Shown one piece after another: positions 1 to 9,367 of a DNA stretch of 64,000 nucleotides; the stretch's first letter is position 1; each line of letters opens with the position of its first letter. The DNA lies in the NCBI GenBank assembly GCA_002798295.1, contig NWQT01000009.1, positions 1 through 64,000 on the forward strand, written 5' to 3'. Below the pieces are notes generated by a model. The model did no database searches. It saw only the letters and a program-made list of their open reading frames with translations, and was not told the DNA's origin. Both the position numbers and the translations under genes were made by a program. The stretch is from Lysobacteraceae bacterium NML07-0707 (GTDB lineage Bacteria; Pseudomonadota; Gammaproteobacteria; Xanthomonadales; Xanthomonadaceae).

Positions 1-450
1 TGACCTCGGCATCACGCACTGTCCAGTGCGGCGGCGGTCGATACCAGGCAGCCCGTGACAGGCCGATGCACTGACAGGACCGGCTCAGGGGGCGGGCGTG
101 TACCTGGGGCAGATACCGCACCGCCTCGCGTTTCTGCGCCGGCCCTACAGTTCTTTGCGATTAAGTCCCTCATCGCTGCGTTGTCCAGTGCCAGCTCGGC
201 ATACAGCCGCTTGAGCCTAGCATTCTCCGCTTCCAGATCCTTGATCCGGCGCAGCTCGGAGGCCTCAAGGCCGCCGTACTTCGACTTCCACTTGTGAAGT
301 CGGCATGCTGATGCCGGACTGTCGGCAGATATCCTTGACGGGGACACCGGCATCGGCTTGCTTGAGGATGGAGACGATCTGGGTTTCAGTAAAACGGGAC
401 TTCTTCATGAAAACGCCTGGCTGGGGAAACAGGCCAGAAAGTTCTACTTA
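1..450 (-). mobile_element. IS3-family element, broken 5' part (orfA and start of orfB)
   Basis: Reading leftwards, an IS3 OrfA begins at the ATG near 409 (MKKSRFTETQIVSILK, a typical HTH start) and continues to a KWKSKYGG...LEAENARLKRLYAELALDN leucine-zipper region near 300-170. The two halves are in different frames: about 2 nt are missing near 300-310 where related proteins read TYYKWK. The OrfB start follows in another frame from about 168 to the window edge (AQKREAVRYL, CIGLSRAAWYRPPP). The element is cut by the window, so the rest of OrfB is not visible. OrfA is frameshifted and presumably dead. The outer end lies near 450-475; its exact inverted repeat was not resolved. Confidence 0.75.
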
Positions 451-477
451 TGGAGTGTCTGGCGATTGTGGAAGCAT

Positions 478-866
478 TACAGAATGCCCTGTACGCCCTG
501 CGCAAAGGGGCGTTCTGCATAATCGCTGTCACACAGCAAGGCTTGCACTCGGCTTAATCCAGGCTTGCAACGCGCAAGCTCGACCAGCTTCCCCTTGCGG
601 TCGGTGACGTTGGCGATGGTCATGGCGATGGCATGACTGTAGTGACTGAACTTCTTGCCAAGTCCCTGCGCACTTTGCACTTGATAGGCCTTGACCCAGC
701 GCCTGACTGTTGCATAGTCAAGGCTATGACGCCGCGCCGTGGTTTCAAAGCCTGATTCTCCTGATGCGTAGCTTTGTACTACACGTAGTTTTAATGCATC
801 ACTGTACTTGGCATGAAAAACATCCCAAAGGTTGGATGGGGGCCCAACTTTTTGGGGGGCAGTTCA
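478..866 (-). mobile_element. Chimeric IS remnant: IS3 5' end joined to IS5-family fragment
   Basis: Positions 866-636 (minus) are homologous to the left end and orfA start of the IS3 element at 21923: the same terminal sequence (ccccaaaa-type inverted repeat next to tgaactg), the same leader tttgggatgttttt, and a diverged orfA start. Near 636 the homology stops inside orfA and an IS5-family transposase fragment follows (AMTIANVTDRKGKL, LSRVQALLCDSDY, RPFAQGVQ) down to about 478, where the IS3 copy at 1-450 begins. No intact transposase is left. This is a recombined graveyard, not an active element. Confidence 0.7.
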
Positions 867-942
867 CATTTGCGGGGCTTTCTCTTGTCTGCGCCCCATG
901 CGGCGCGCTAGTGTGCGGTTGTGAATAAATCAGGGGTGAGTG

Positions 943-3684
943 ATGGAGGCATGGCTGATTTTCCTGGTGCTGGCTATATTCAGTGTGCCGGTTTTGTTGA
1001 TCATCACACTGGTCTGGGTCAGTGGCTTAAGACGCCGGTTGAGTGATGTGGAGCGGCAGCTTGCCGAGCTTCAGTCGCATTGGCCGCCGGGTGAGCTATC
1101 GCCAGAGGCTGTGGCAGGGTCAGTGCCGCAGACTGAATACACGCAGATACCGACTGATGTCTGGGCGGATGCGATAGCCGAAACAGATAATGAGCCGCCT
1201 GCGGTTTTTGCCTGTGAAGCCGCGGCCACTGGGACGGCGGTCGTGCCTCCGCCTCTTGATGTTGTCCCGGCTGCACCGGCATCCACACCGATACCTACAC
1301 CGCCACCGCTACGTTCTGCCCCACAAGTCGCTGCACCTGTTCCGGGTGTGGCAGAAAAACTATTGGGCGGCATCAAAGACTGGTTTACCCGCGGCAATCT
1401 GCCGGTCAAGGTCGGCATGCTGGTGATGCTGGCCGGGGTGGTGGCTTTGCTGCGCTATGCCGGCCAGCAGGGCTGGGTGCAATTGCCCATCGAATTGCGT
1501 CTTGCCGGGGTGGCGGCAGCGGCGAGCGCTGCTGTGGTGTTTGGCTGGTTGCAGCGTGCTCGCAGGCCGCAGTTTGCGCTGGCGCTGCAAGGCGGGGCGA
1601 TGGGCGCCCTGCTGTTGACCATTTTTGCTGCCAGCAAGATGTATGGCGTGTTGCCATTGGGGCTGGCTTTTGCACTGAGTGTGGCGCTGATTGCCGCCGC
1701 CGGGGTTCTGGCGGTTTTGCAGGATTCGCGCACGCTGGCGATTCTGGCAACGCTGGCAGGCTTCTGTGCGCCGCTCTGGCTGTCTTCGGGGAGCGGCAAT
1801 CATGTGGTCTTGTTTACCTATTACGCCCTCCTCAATCTGGCGATTTTTGGCGTGGTCTGGCTAAAGCCCTGGCGGGTATTGATGCTGCTGGGCTTCGTAT
1901 TTACCTGGGGCATCGGCGTGTTTTGGGGAGTGCTGGCCTATAAGCCGCAGTTCTATGCCAGTGCGCAGGCGTTCCTGGCGTTGTTCTTTGTGCTGTATCT
2001 GCTGATGCCGTTGTTGCATGCCCGCAAGCAGGTGCCGGGTCGGGGCGAGCTCATCAATGCCGCACTATTGTTTGCCACACCACTGATCGCGTTTGTATTG
2101 CAGGCGGGGCTGATGTCCGGTAACCGCATGCAGCTGGCTTTTGTGGCTGTCGCCGTGGCAGCCATTTATACCGTGCTGGGCGTCTGGCTGCGCGCTCAGG
2201 CGCGTTACCGGGTGTTGTTCGATGCCTATGTATTGATGGCGGTGGGGTTCGTCACACTGGCCATCCCCTTGGCGTTCTCGGCCAGGGTTACCGGAGCCTT
2301 GTTGGCGGTAGAAGGTGCATTGCTGGTCTGGTTCGGTCTGCGGCATCAGCGCGCCTTGCCGCTGTGGTCGGGGATTGGATTGCAGCTTGTGGCAGGTTTT
2401 GCACATCTGCTCGCGCGTGCGCGCTATGAGCGTGCATGGTTCGTTGCCGAGGTCGCCGAACAAAGACTGCCTGTACTTGTGCCCGTATTGAATGGCCTGG
2501 CGATCAGTGCCTTGTTGCTGGCCTTGATGGGTTTTGCCAGTGCCTGGCTGCTGTGCCGGCATCGCAGGCAGTGGCTTGCGAGTGCAATGTATGTTTGGGG
2601 ACTACTGTGCTGGGTTGGGCTTTGGCTGGACGAAATCTTCCGTTTTGCGCCTTCGTATCAATGGCTGGAATGGATGCTGATTCTGGCTGCCGTGACCGGT
2701 TGGCTGGCCGCCGAAGCAGTGCGCAAGACAAACGGACAGATGTTGATATTGGCCTTGACCAGCCTGTTGGCAATGGGGGCTGGCCTGCTTTGGACGTGGC
2801 TGGATTTCTCGGGTGGAATATGGTGGGACGCCTTTGCGCTTGGTGCTTGGGCGATATTTGCGGTGCTGGGCTGGCGCAGTCTGGTTTGCCTGCGCAGCTA
2901 TGCCGGCGCGCTTGCGCTATGGACGCAAGGTATCTGGTGGCTGATCTGGCCGCTGGCCTTGTCGGTACTGGCAGACAGTTTTGGCAAACCGATCTGGCTG
3001 GGTTCAAGCTGGTGGCTGGCGCTGCTCTGCTTGCCATGGGCTGCGGCGCTATGGCTTAACTTGCGGCGGCCCAAATTTATGCAGATGCCTTTGGGCGAAC
3101 GCTTTGCACCTGCGCTACCGTGGTTGGCTTGGGGATACGGGTTGTGGCTTGCCGTCATGGTCTTTGGCAGTCTGTGGAAACCCGGCGATGCCGCACCGCT
3201 GCCGTGGTTGCCGGTATTCAATCCGCTGGAGCTGATGCAGTTGCTGATTTTGGCGCTGTTGCTGGACTGGCAGCGGCGTGCTGCATGGAGCAAGGCGCTG
3301 GGACAGTATCGTTGGGGACTGTTGGCCGTACTGGGACTGGTTTGGGTGAGCCTGATCACCTTGCGCAGCCTCCATCACCACGCAGGTATTGGCTGGCATG
3401 TCGGCATGCTGGATATTTCACTGGTGCAAACCAGCCTGACCGTGCTCTGGAGCGTGATGGGCATGGTGGCCTGGGTGGCCGGCTCGCGCCGCAGTCATCG
3501 CGGCCTATGGCTGATGGGCGCATTGCTGATGGGCATCGTATTGCTCAAGTTGCTGTTGGTTGACCGCCAGCATCTGGGCAATTTGCTTGGTATCGGCTCG
3601 TTTATCGCCTATGGCCTGCTGTGTACGGTGGTGGGATATTTCGCGCCCGCGCCGCCCCGCGAACCCAAGGAGGTTACTGCATGA
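943..3684 (+). CDS. DUF2339 polytopic membrane protein
   Basis: About 913 residues. The first segment (about residues 4-26) is a membrane helix followed by a short charged stretch (RRRLSDVERQLAELQ), then a Pro/Ala-rich linker to about residue 135, then some 25 closely spaced hydrophobic helices to the end. This layout fits DUF2339 proteins, whose function is unknown. ATG 943 is preferred over the overlapping GTG at 940 because AGGGG sits 6 nt upstream of it. It shares its last bases with the DUF3999 start at 3681, so the pair is translationally coupled; DUF2339-DUF3999 pairs are seen in other proteobacteria. Function cannot be read from the sequence. Confidence 0.9.
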   Translation: MEAWLIFLVLAIFSVPVLLIITLVWVSGLRRRLSDVERQLAELQSHWPPGELSPEAVAGSVPQTEYTQIPTDVWADAIAETDNEPPAVFACEAAATGTAVVPPPLDVVPAAPASTPIPTPPPLRSAPQVAAPVPGVAEKLLGGIKDWFTRGNLPVKVGMLVMLAGVVALLRYAGQQGWVQLPIELRLAGVAAAASAAVVFGWLQRARRPQFALALQGGAMGALLLTIFAASKMYGVLPLGLAFALSVALIAAAGVLAVLQDSRTLAILATLAGFCAPLWLSSGSGNHVVLFTYYALLNLAIFGVVWLKPWRVLMLLGFVFTWGIGVFWGVLAYKPQFYASAQAFLALFFVLYLLMPLLHARKQVPGRGELINAALLFATPLIAFVLQAGLMSGNRMQLAFVAVAVAAIYTVLGVWLRAQARYRVLFDAYVLMAVGFVTLAIPLAFSARVTGALLAVEGALLVWFGLRHQRALPLWSGIGLQLVAGFAHLLARARYERAWFVAEVAEQRLPVLVPVLNGLAISALLLALMGFASAWLLCRHRRQWLASAMYVWGLLCWVGLWLDEIFRFAPSYQWLEWMLILAAVTGWLAAEAVRKTNGQMLILALTSLLAMGAGLLWTWLDFSGGIWWDAFALGAWAIFAVLGWRSLVCLRSYAGALALWTQGIWWLIWPLALSVLADSFGKPIWLGSSWWLALLCLPWAAALWLNLRRPKFMQMPLGERFAPALPWLAWGYGLWLAVMVFGSLWKPGDAAPLPWLPVFNPLELMQLLILALLLDWQRRAAWSKALGQYRWGLLAVLGLVWVSLITLRSLHHHAGIGWHVGMLDISLVQTSLTVLWSVMGMVAWVAGSRRSHRGLWLMGALLMGIVLLKLLLVDRQHLGNLLGIGSFIAYGLLCTVVGYFAPAPPREPKEVTA

Positions 3685-4991
3685 AACGCAACAAAATACT
3701 TTGGCTGCTGCCATGGCTACTGCTGCTGACCGGCGCGGCCGGCTGGCTGCGGCAATGGCCGATTACAAGCAATGATGGCGAGGCCAAAGCCTATCGCATT
3801 GAGCTGGGCGAGGCGATATATCGCCATGCCCAGGACATTGCGCTGCGAGATGTGGATGTAATCGATGCCGAAGGTCGACCGGTGCCGGCGATGCTGTTTG
3901 CCGCCGATGCGCCGACAGCGCAGGCGCCAGTGCAGCAACCACTGCGCTGGTTTGCATTGCCCAAAGCGCCTGCGGCCACGCTGGACATGATCAGTGAACG
4001 CGATGAAAACGGTCAGCTATTGCGTGTCCAAACCCGGGAGATCAGGACGGCAGGCGCGGATGGCGATAGCTGGCTGGTGGATATGAGTCCCCTGCCGGTC
4101 AAACCCGATGCCTTGCAGCTGCAGTTTGCGCCGGAGGCGCAGTTCAGCGCCAGCATGCGGGTAGAAGGCAGTGACGATCTCAAACACTGGTACACGCTGC
4201 ACGAGCAAAGTGCAGTATTGCAGCTTAGGCAAGGCGATCAGCACATGCTGCAAACCCGGATTGCACTGGATCGGCAGGCGCGCTATCTGCGTCTGACCTT
4301 GCAGGGCGCCAAAGCGCCTTTGCAGGCAGTCATCGCAGAGCTGCCAGCAGCGCATATCGAACCCGAACGCGCATGGCAGCGCTATCAGGGCAAGCCAGGC
4401 CAGGATCGGCTCAGCTTCGAGTTCGAGGTGGATGGACGCCAGCCATTTGACCGGGTAGATGTGATCTTGCCGGGCAGCACGGTGGCGCGTTTCCATCTTG
4501 AAAGCCGGGATGACCCGCAGCAGCCCTGGCAGTATCGTGCCGGGCCGTGGATGCAATATCAGCTGGGCGAGGCGGCGCGCTCAGCCGCTCAGCAATTTGC
4601 AGCGGTGCGACAGCGTTATTGGCGGCTGCGAGCCGATAGCCCGCTGCATGATGCGCCGCAGCTGCAATTGGGCTGGCGGCCTGAAGTGCTGATATTTGTT
4701 GCCGCGGGCACGCCGCCGTATCGGCTGGTGGCAGGCAGTGCCACGCAGAAGCGCCAGAATGCCCCGATTGCGGACGTGTTGGCACAGATGCGCGGCAATT
4801 ACGGTGCCAGATGGCAGCCTGCGGTGGCCGAAGTCAGCGGTGAGGGCGAGATCGCCGACAGCAATGCCCTAAGCGTGCCGCGCGATAATAAGCGGTTGTT
4901 GCTGTGGGCCGTGCTGATCGTGGCAGTATTGCTGATTGGCGGCTTCGCGGTTTCCTTGTTGAAAGGTCAGAGGACAGATGAGCATGCGTGA
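3681..4991 (+). CDS. DUF3999 family protein
   Basis: 436 residues. An N-terminal hydrophobic segment (LWLLPWLLLLTGAAGWL) is a signal peptide or anchor. A long, mostly beta-type domain follows, with sequence typical of jelly-roll-like folds (RVEGSDDLKHWYTLHE, RLTLQGAKAP). The C-terminus is one membrane helix (LLLWAVLIVAVLLIGGFAVSLL) and a short charged tail, so the protein probably sits in the inner membrane facing the periplasm. ATG 3681 overlaps the DUF2339 stop, and its own 3' end overlaps the globin start by 14 nt, so three genes form one operon. The reaction is unknown; a shared role with DUF2339 in the cell envelope is inference. Confidence 0.88.
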   Translation: MKRNKILWLLPWLLLLTGAAGWLRQWPITSNDGEAKAYRIELGEAIYRHAQDIALRDVDVIDAEGRPVPAMLFAADAPTAQAPVQQPLRWFALPKAPAATLDMISERDENGQLLRVQTREIRTAGADGDSWLVDMSPLPVKPDALQLQFAPEAQFSASMRVEGSDDLKHWYTLHEQSAVLQLRQGDQHMLQTRIALDRQARYLRLTLQGAKAPLQAVIAELPAAHIEPERAWQRYQGKPGQDRLSFEFEVDGRQPFDRVDVILPGSTVARFHLESRDDPQQPWQYRAGPWMQYQLGEAARSAAQQFAAVRQRYWRLRADSPLHDAPQLQLGWRPEVLIFVAAGTPPYRLVAGSATQKRQNAPIADVLAQMRGNYGARWQPAVAEVSGEGEIADSNALSVPRDNKRLLLWAVLIVAVLLIGGFAVSLLKGQRTDEHA

Positions 4992-5385
4992 GCGTGACAA
5001 TCCCGCAGGTTTGGTGCGCGATGACATCGTGCGTTTGGTCGATGTGTTTTATGACCGCGTGCAGGCCGATGCGGTGATTGGCCCAATCTTCAACGATGCC
5101 GTGCATGACTGGCCGGCACACAAGGCAATGCTGGTGCGGTTCTGGTCGTCAGTGGCATTGGGGACGCGCGAATATCGCGGCAACCCGATGGCGGTTCATC
5201 GCGCATGGCCGATTATTGATGCGCACTTTGGTCATTGGCTGGCGCTCTGGCAGCAGACTGCACAACAGGAACTGGGCGAGGCCAAGGCCGATGTGCTGTA
5301 TCAGCATGCCCGGCGCATTGCCCAAAGCCTGCGTTACGGGCTGGGGCTTGACCGTACCCGGCCCTTGCCGGTGTTGCTGGGTTGA
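4978..5385 (+). CDS. Group III truncated hemoglobin
   Basis: 135 residues, a usual size. Seen: DIVRLVDVFYDRVQADAVIGPIFN (helices A-C/E start of bacterial globins), WSSVALGTREYRGNPMAVHRAW with the likely proximal histidine in the MAVHR segment, and an acidic C-terminal helix. This pattern matches trHbIII (trHbP) proteins, which bind heme and are linked to oxygen or NO handling in the cytoplasm. The gene overlaps DUF3999 by 14 nt and is the last gene of that operon. It is distinct from the globin domain in the fusion protein at 32822-34438. Confidence 0.88.
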   Translation: MSMRERDNPAGLVRDDIVRLVDVFYDRVQADAVIGPIFNDAVHDWPAHKAMLVRFWSSVALGTREYRGNPMAVHRAWPIIDAHFGHWLALWQQTAQQELGEAKADVLYQHARRIAQSLRYGLGLDRTRPLPVLLG

Positions 5386-5400
5386 TTCTGGCTTGCGGCC

Positions 5401-6534
5401 TCAATGGCTGCGGGTATAGCGGCCATGCTCCACCCGGATATGACCCTCCAGCTCCAGTGTTAGCAAAATGGGTGCCAGCTCGGTAACTGGCTGCGCGCTG
5501 CGCTCAACCAGCGTGTCCAGGGTCACCGGATCATGGCCAATCGCCTGCAAGAGGCTTTGCTGCTGGGCGGACAAGCCGGTGCCGGGCGTTGGAACTGCCA
5601 CCCTTTCGTCAGCCAGCCGGGTTCGCAACGCCTGCCCCAGATGCTGCAATATGGGCGAAACGGCACTGCTGATGTCTTCCGGGCAGGTGACCAGCGTGGC
5701 GCCATTGCGCAGCAAATGGTGGCAGCCGCGTGCCATCGGGTTGTGGATCGAGCCGGGCAGGGCAAATACTTCGCGGCCTGCCTCTGCAGCCAAACGCGCG
5801 GTAATCAGCGCGCCCGAGCGTTCGGCCGCCTCCACCACCAAGGTACCTGCCGAAAGCGCGGCGACGATGCGGTTGCGTGCCGGGAAATTGTGCTGTAGCG
5901 GCGGCGTGCCGGGCGGGTATTCGCTGATAACCGCACCGCGTTCGGAGATGGTCTGCATCAATATGCGATGGCTGCGCGGGTAGGCGGTATCGATGCCGCA
6001 GCCGAGCACGGCCAATGTCACGCCTTCATGGCAGGACAGTGCGCCCTCGTGCGCAGCGCGGTCAATGCCTGCGGCCAGGCCACTGCTGATGGCAAAACCC
6101 TGCAAGGCCAGTTGCCGGGCAAAGGCATGGGCATTGTCGCGGCCACCGGCGCTGGCGTGACGGCTGCCGACGATGGCGATTTGTGGCTGCCATAAATAAC
6201 CCGGCTCGCCTGCAATGAACAAGGCCAGTGGCGGGTCGGGCGCCTGGGCCAATAGTGGGGGATAGTCGTGATCGCCAAAGGTGAGCAGATGATGAGCGGG
6301 CGCTTCAAGCCAGGCCAGGCTGCGCGCAAGCAAGGCTTGGGCTGTTTTGTCCGGGTTGTGTAGCCGGGCGATTTGTGTGGCACTCAATCCTGCTTCTTGC
6401 CAGACATGGATGCCGGCATGCAGCGCTTTGCTGGCATCGCCTGCAAAGCGCTGTAGCAAAAGTCGCCGGGGCGCGCTGGCGCCTTGGGCAAAAATCAGTC
6501 GCAGCAGGGCAGTGGTGGCGTTATCACAGGACAT
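5401..6534 (-). CDS. dprA: DNA processing protein DprA
   Basis: 377 residues from ATG 6534 (MSCDNATTALLRLI). The Rossmann-like core contains IAIVGSRHAS, GFAISSGLAAGIDRAAHEGAL, VLGCGIDTAYP and PARNRIVAALS, the standard DprA/Smf signature set. A C-terminal winged-helix domain follows (ALLQAIGHDPVTLDTLVERS...LELEGHIRVEHGRYTR). DprA binds incoming single-stranded DNA and loads RecA during natural transformation, which suggests the organism is or was naturally competent. It lies downstream of the LysM gene with a strong hairpin between them, and converges with the globin gene. Confidence 0.95.
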   Translation of the reverse strand: MSCDNATTALLRLIFAQGASAPRRLLLQRFAGDASKALHAGIHVWQEAGLSATQIARLHNPDKTAQALLARSLAWLEAPAHHLLTFGDHDYPPLLAQAPDPPLALFIAGEPGYLWQPQIAIVGSRHASAGGRDNAHAFARQLALQGFAISSGLAAGIDRAAHEGALSCHEGVTLAVLGCGIDTAYPRSHRILMQTISERGAVISEYPPGTPPLQHNFPARNRIVAALSAGTLVVEAAERSGALITARLAAEAGREVFALPGSIHNPMARGCHHLLRNGATLVTCPEDISSAVSPILQHLGQALRTRLADERVAVPTPGTGLSAQQQSLLQAIGHDPVTLDTLVERSAQPVTELAPILLTLELEGHIRVEHGRYTRSH

Positions 6535-6561
6535 GCTGTGAGTTTTATGCACAAACAGAAA

Positions 6562-6581
6562 CGGCACCCTCGGGTGCCGTC
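6562..6581 (-). terminator. Rho-independent terminator after the LysM gene
   Basis: Perfect 8-bp stem ACGGCACC/GGTGCCGT with a 4-nt loop. Read on the minus strand it is followed by a T-rich stretch (ttctgtttg). It lies between the LysM gene stop (6611) and the dprA start (6534), so it partly separates the two genes. Confidence 0.7.
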
Positions 6582-6610
6582 CTGCAAGCATTTCGGAAAC
6601 TTCCGCAAAA

Positions 6611-7789
6611 TCAGTAGGGTGAATCCGGGTGCTTGAGCTCGTAGCCTGCGTGGGTCGGTTTGACGCTGTCCATCACCAGGCCGTAGCTGATTTTGTCGAA
6701 AGTGCGGAACACCATCACATGGCCTGCAAATTCGTCAGGCAGGCGTACCTTGCCGCCACTGCCGACCAACTCGCTATCGCGGCGCGGCACTTGCACGCGA
6801 TCGACCACATTGCTGCCTACGCGCCAGATCGAAAATACCGTGCCGTTGTCCACGCCATCGCGTGCGCCAACCGAGAGCGCCACCACATCGCGGGAGCCAG
6901 CGATATTGCTGCGATCGGCTACGGCCAGGATTTGCGCCTTGCGGTAAGGGAACTGGTTCTTGGGCGGATGCGGGAAGAATTGCAGGTCATACGGAATCGA
7001 CTCGACCGGCACCAGCTTGTCGCCCACGCGAACCTCGTAGTTCTGGTCGTCCAGCTTCAGCGTGGCCGCTTCAATGCCGCCGACTTCACCCAGGGTAATG
7101 ACGCCTGCATTGACGCGGCGCATTTCGTAGCCGAGTTTCTCCATGCCGCCGCGAGCGAGCATGATTTCATTCCAGGTGCGGTCATCGGCCGGATAGTCGG
7201 TGCGGCGGCCGGCGTGGTCAAGCCGGTCACGATTGGTCAGGGCGCCGTTATTGCCGCGGCGCATGCCCATGGTGTAGAGCTGTACCGGGCGCATCACTGC
7301 AAAGCGCTGCCCGGGCTGCGCTTTGGCGCCCAGGCCACGGACATAGACCGACTGCCCGCGGGTGGCGAGCGCCCGGTCTTCTTCCAGGCCAACGACATAG
7401 GGCAAATCGTCGATTTGCTCATAGATGCGCATGTCTTTGAGGAAGGCTTCGACCTGTTCCAGCGGCACGCCGGTAATCGGCGCTTCCGTGCGTGGGCCAG
7501 GCTGCAGCTGGGCGCGGTTGAGATAGGCAAGGCTTAGCACGTCGCCCGGATAAATCAGATGCGGGTTCTTGACCTGCGGGTTGGCCTGCCAGATTTCCGG
7601 CCACAGCCAGGGTTTTTGCAAAAAGCGTCCGGCAATATCCCAGAGCGTGTCGCCCTTCTGGACGACATAGGTATCCGGGTGGTTTGCACGAAACTCCTGC
7701 GCAAAGGCAAGACCTGCAACAGCGGTAAGCGTCGCGGTAATAAAGGCGGTACGCAATTTGCGTGCGGCATCGGTGAGCTTGACGGCCAT
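6611..7789 (-). CDS. LysM-domain periplasmic protein
   Basis: 392 residues from ATG 7789 (MAVKLTDAARK). A signal peptide ends near AVAGLAFAQ. A LysM peptidoglycan-binding domain follows at about residues 40-90 (YVVQKGDTLWDIAGRFL, WPEIWQANPQVKNPHLIYPGDVL). The remaining 300 residues are a conserved region of unknown fold found in LysM proteins encoded beside dprA in many gammaproteobacteria and betaproteobacteria. It is divergent from def. No catalytic motif was seen, so it probably has a structural or cell-wall-associated role. Confidence 0.9.
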   Translation of the reverse strand: MAVKLTDAARKLRTAFITATLTAVAGLAFAQEFRANHPDTYVVQKGDTLWDIAGRFLQKPWLWPEIWQANPQVKNPHLIYPGDVLSLAYLNRAQLQPGPRTEAPITGVPLEQVEAFLKDMRIYEQIDDLPYVVGLEEDRALATRGQSVYVRGLGAKAQPGQRFAVMRPVQLYTMGMRRGNNGALTNRDRLDHAGRRTDYPADDRTWNEIMLARGGMEKLGYEMRRVNAGVITLGEVGGIEAATLKLDDQNYEVRVGDKLVPVESIPYDLQFFPHPPKNQFPYRKAQILAVADRSNIAGSRDVVALSVGARDGVDNGTVFSIWRVGSNVVDRVQVPRRDSELVGSGGKVRLPDEFAGHVMVFRTFDKISYGLVMDSVKPTHAGYELKHPDSPY

Positions 7790-7928
7790 TGTGATGTATC
7801 CAGAGTTTCCCCAGTTGAAGTGCATTTAGACCACATTTGGCGGTATTTCACAAGTATCACGTTAGAATTGCGTTCAATCCCGATGACTTTTGAGTGCCGC
7901 CCGCAAGGTGTGGCGCGAGGTTTGAAAC

Positions 7929-8438
7929 ATGGCTTTGCTTCCCATTCTAGAGTTCCCCGACCCCCGCTTGCGCACTCGTGCCGTTCCGCTGGAGGCCGCC
8001 GAAGTCGTCGGCGAAAAATTCCAGGCTCTGCTCGATGACATGTTTGAAACCATGTATGCCGCGCCCGGTATCGGTCTTGCCGCAAGCCAGGTGGATGTGC
8101 ATCAGCGCTTCATGGTGATTGATGTCAGCGAAACGCATGATGCGCCGCTGGTATTCATCAACCCGGAAATCATCGCCCGCGATGGCGAGCAGGTATATCA
8201 GGAAGGTTGCCTGTCGGTGCCGGGCATCTTTGCCGATGTCACCCGCGCCAACCAGATACGTGTGCGTGCGCTGGGGCGCGATGGGCAGCCCTTCGAGATG
8301 GAGGCCGATGGCCTGCTGGCCGTGTGCATCCAGCACGAGATGGATCATCTGGAAGGCAAGCTGTTTGTCGATTACCTCTCGCCGCTCAAGCGCGAAATGG
8401 TCAAGAAGAAGCTCGCCAAGCACAAGAAAGCCGCATAA
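7929..8438 (+). CDS. def: Peptide deformylase
   Basis: 169 residues, normal length. The three diagnostic motifs are present: [16 protein letters not shown] and QHEMDHLEG, giving the Cys and two His metal ligands and the catalytic Glu. It removes the formyl group from nascent N-terminal methionine in the cytoplasm. It is followed after 8 nt by fmt, the classic def-fmt pair that applies and removes the formyl group. Confidence 0.98.
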   Translation: MALLPILEFPDPRLRTRAVPLEAAEVVGEKFQALLDDMFETMYAAPGIGLAASQVDVHQRFMVIDVSETHDAPLVFINPEIIARDGEQVYQEGCLSVPGIFADVTRANQIRVRALGRDGQPFEMEADGLLAVCIQHEMDHLEGKLFVDYLSPLKREMVKKKLAKHKKAA

Positions 8439-8446
8439 AACTACGC

Positions 8447-9367
8447 ATGAAAATCGTTTTTGCGGGTACGCCCGAATTTGCCGTCCCCTGTTTCCATGCA
8501 GCGCGTGAAAAAGCCGAGGTTTTGGCGGTGTTCACCCAGCCCGACCGCCCCGCCGGACGTGGCCGTGGCGTACAGATGTCGCCAGTCAAGCAGGCTGCGC
8601 TGGCGGCGGGTGTGCCGGTGCATCAGCCAGCAACACTGCGCAGTCCCGAAGCCCAGGCCTTGCTGCGCGAGCTGGCGCCGGATTTGATGGTGGTGGTGGC
8701 CTATGGCCTGATTCTGCCGCAGGCAGTGCTGGATATTCCGGTGCACGGCTGCTGGAATGTGCATGCTTCGCTGTTGCCGCGCTGGCGTGGCGCCGCCCCC
8801 ATCCAGCGGGCGATTGAGGCAGGCGACAAACAAACCGGCGTCTGCCTGATGCGCATGCAAAAAGGGCTGGATACCGGGCCTGTCATGTTGCAACTGGATA
8901 CCGCCATCAGCGATACCGATACCGGCGGCAGTCTGCATGACCGGCTGGCGATGCTTGGCGCACAAGTGCTGCGTGATGGCCTGGGGCTGCTGCGGGTGGG
9001 CTTGCTGCCCAGTGCCCGGGTGCAGGACGAAGACGGCGTGAGTTATGCCCACAAACTGGACAAGGCCGAGGCGCGGCTGGACTGGCAGCGGCCGGCCGAG
9101 CAGCTGGCGCGCAAGGTGCGCGCTTTCAACCCCTGGCCGGTGGCCGAGGCCGTACTGGAGGGCGAGCGTATCCGCATCCATGAGGCGCAGGTTGTGGCAA
9201 GCGATGGCGGCCATGCGCCGGGCAGCATCATCCGTGCCGCGCGCGATGGCATCGATGTGGCAACCGGCGAGGGCGCATTGCGCATCCTGCGCCTGCAACG
9301 CGAAGGCGGCAGGCCCATTACCGCCGCCGACTGGTTGAATGCCCGCAAGGCTCAACATGCCTATTGA
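8447..9367 (+). CDS. fmt: Methionyl-tRNA formyltransferase
   Basis: 306 residues from ATG 8447 ([16 protein letters not shown]). The formyl-donor-binding domain carries [11 protein letters not shown] and the catalytic loop [17 protein letters not shown] with N, H and following residues intact. A C-terminal OB-fold ([15 protein letters not shown]) binds tRNA. It formylates initiator Met-tRNA using 10-formyl-THF. It overlaps rsmB by 11 nt. Confidence 0.98.
   Translation: MKIVFAGTPEFAVPCFHAAREKAEVLAVFTQPDRPAGRGRGVQMSPVKQAALAAGVPVHQPATLRSPEAQALLRELAPDLMVVVAYGLILPQAVLDIPVHGCWNVHASLLPRWRGAAPIQRAIEAGDKQTGVCLMRMQKGLDTGPVMLQLDTAISDTDTGGSLHDRLAMLGAQVLRDGLGLLRVGLLPSARVQDEDGVSYAHKLDKAEARLDWQRPAEQLARKVRAFNPWPVAEAVLEGERIRIHEAQVVASDGGHAPGSIIRAARDGIDVATGEGALRILRLQREGGRPITAADWLNARKAQHAY

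Noticed and set aside
710..928. Small plus-strand frame in the left IS debris
   Set aside because: It reads the reverse of IS3 sequence and has no family or start context.
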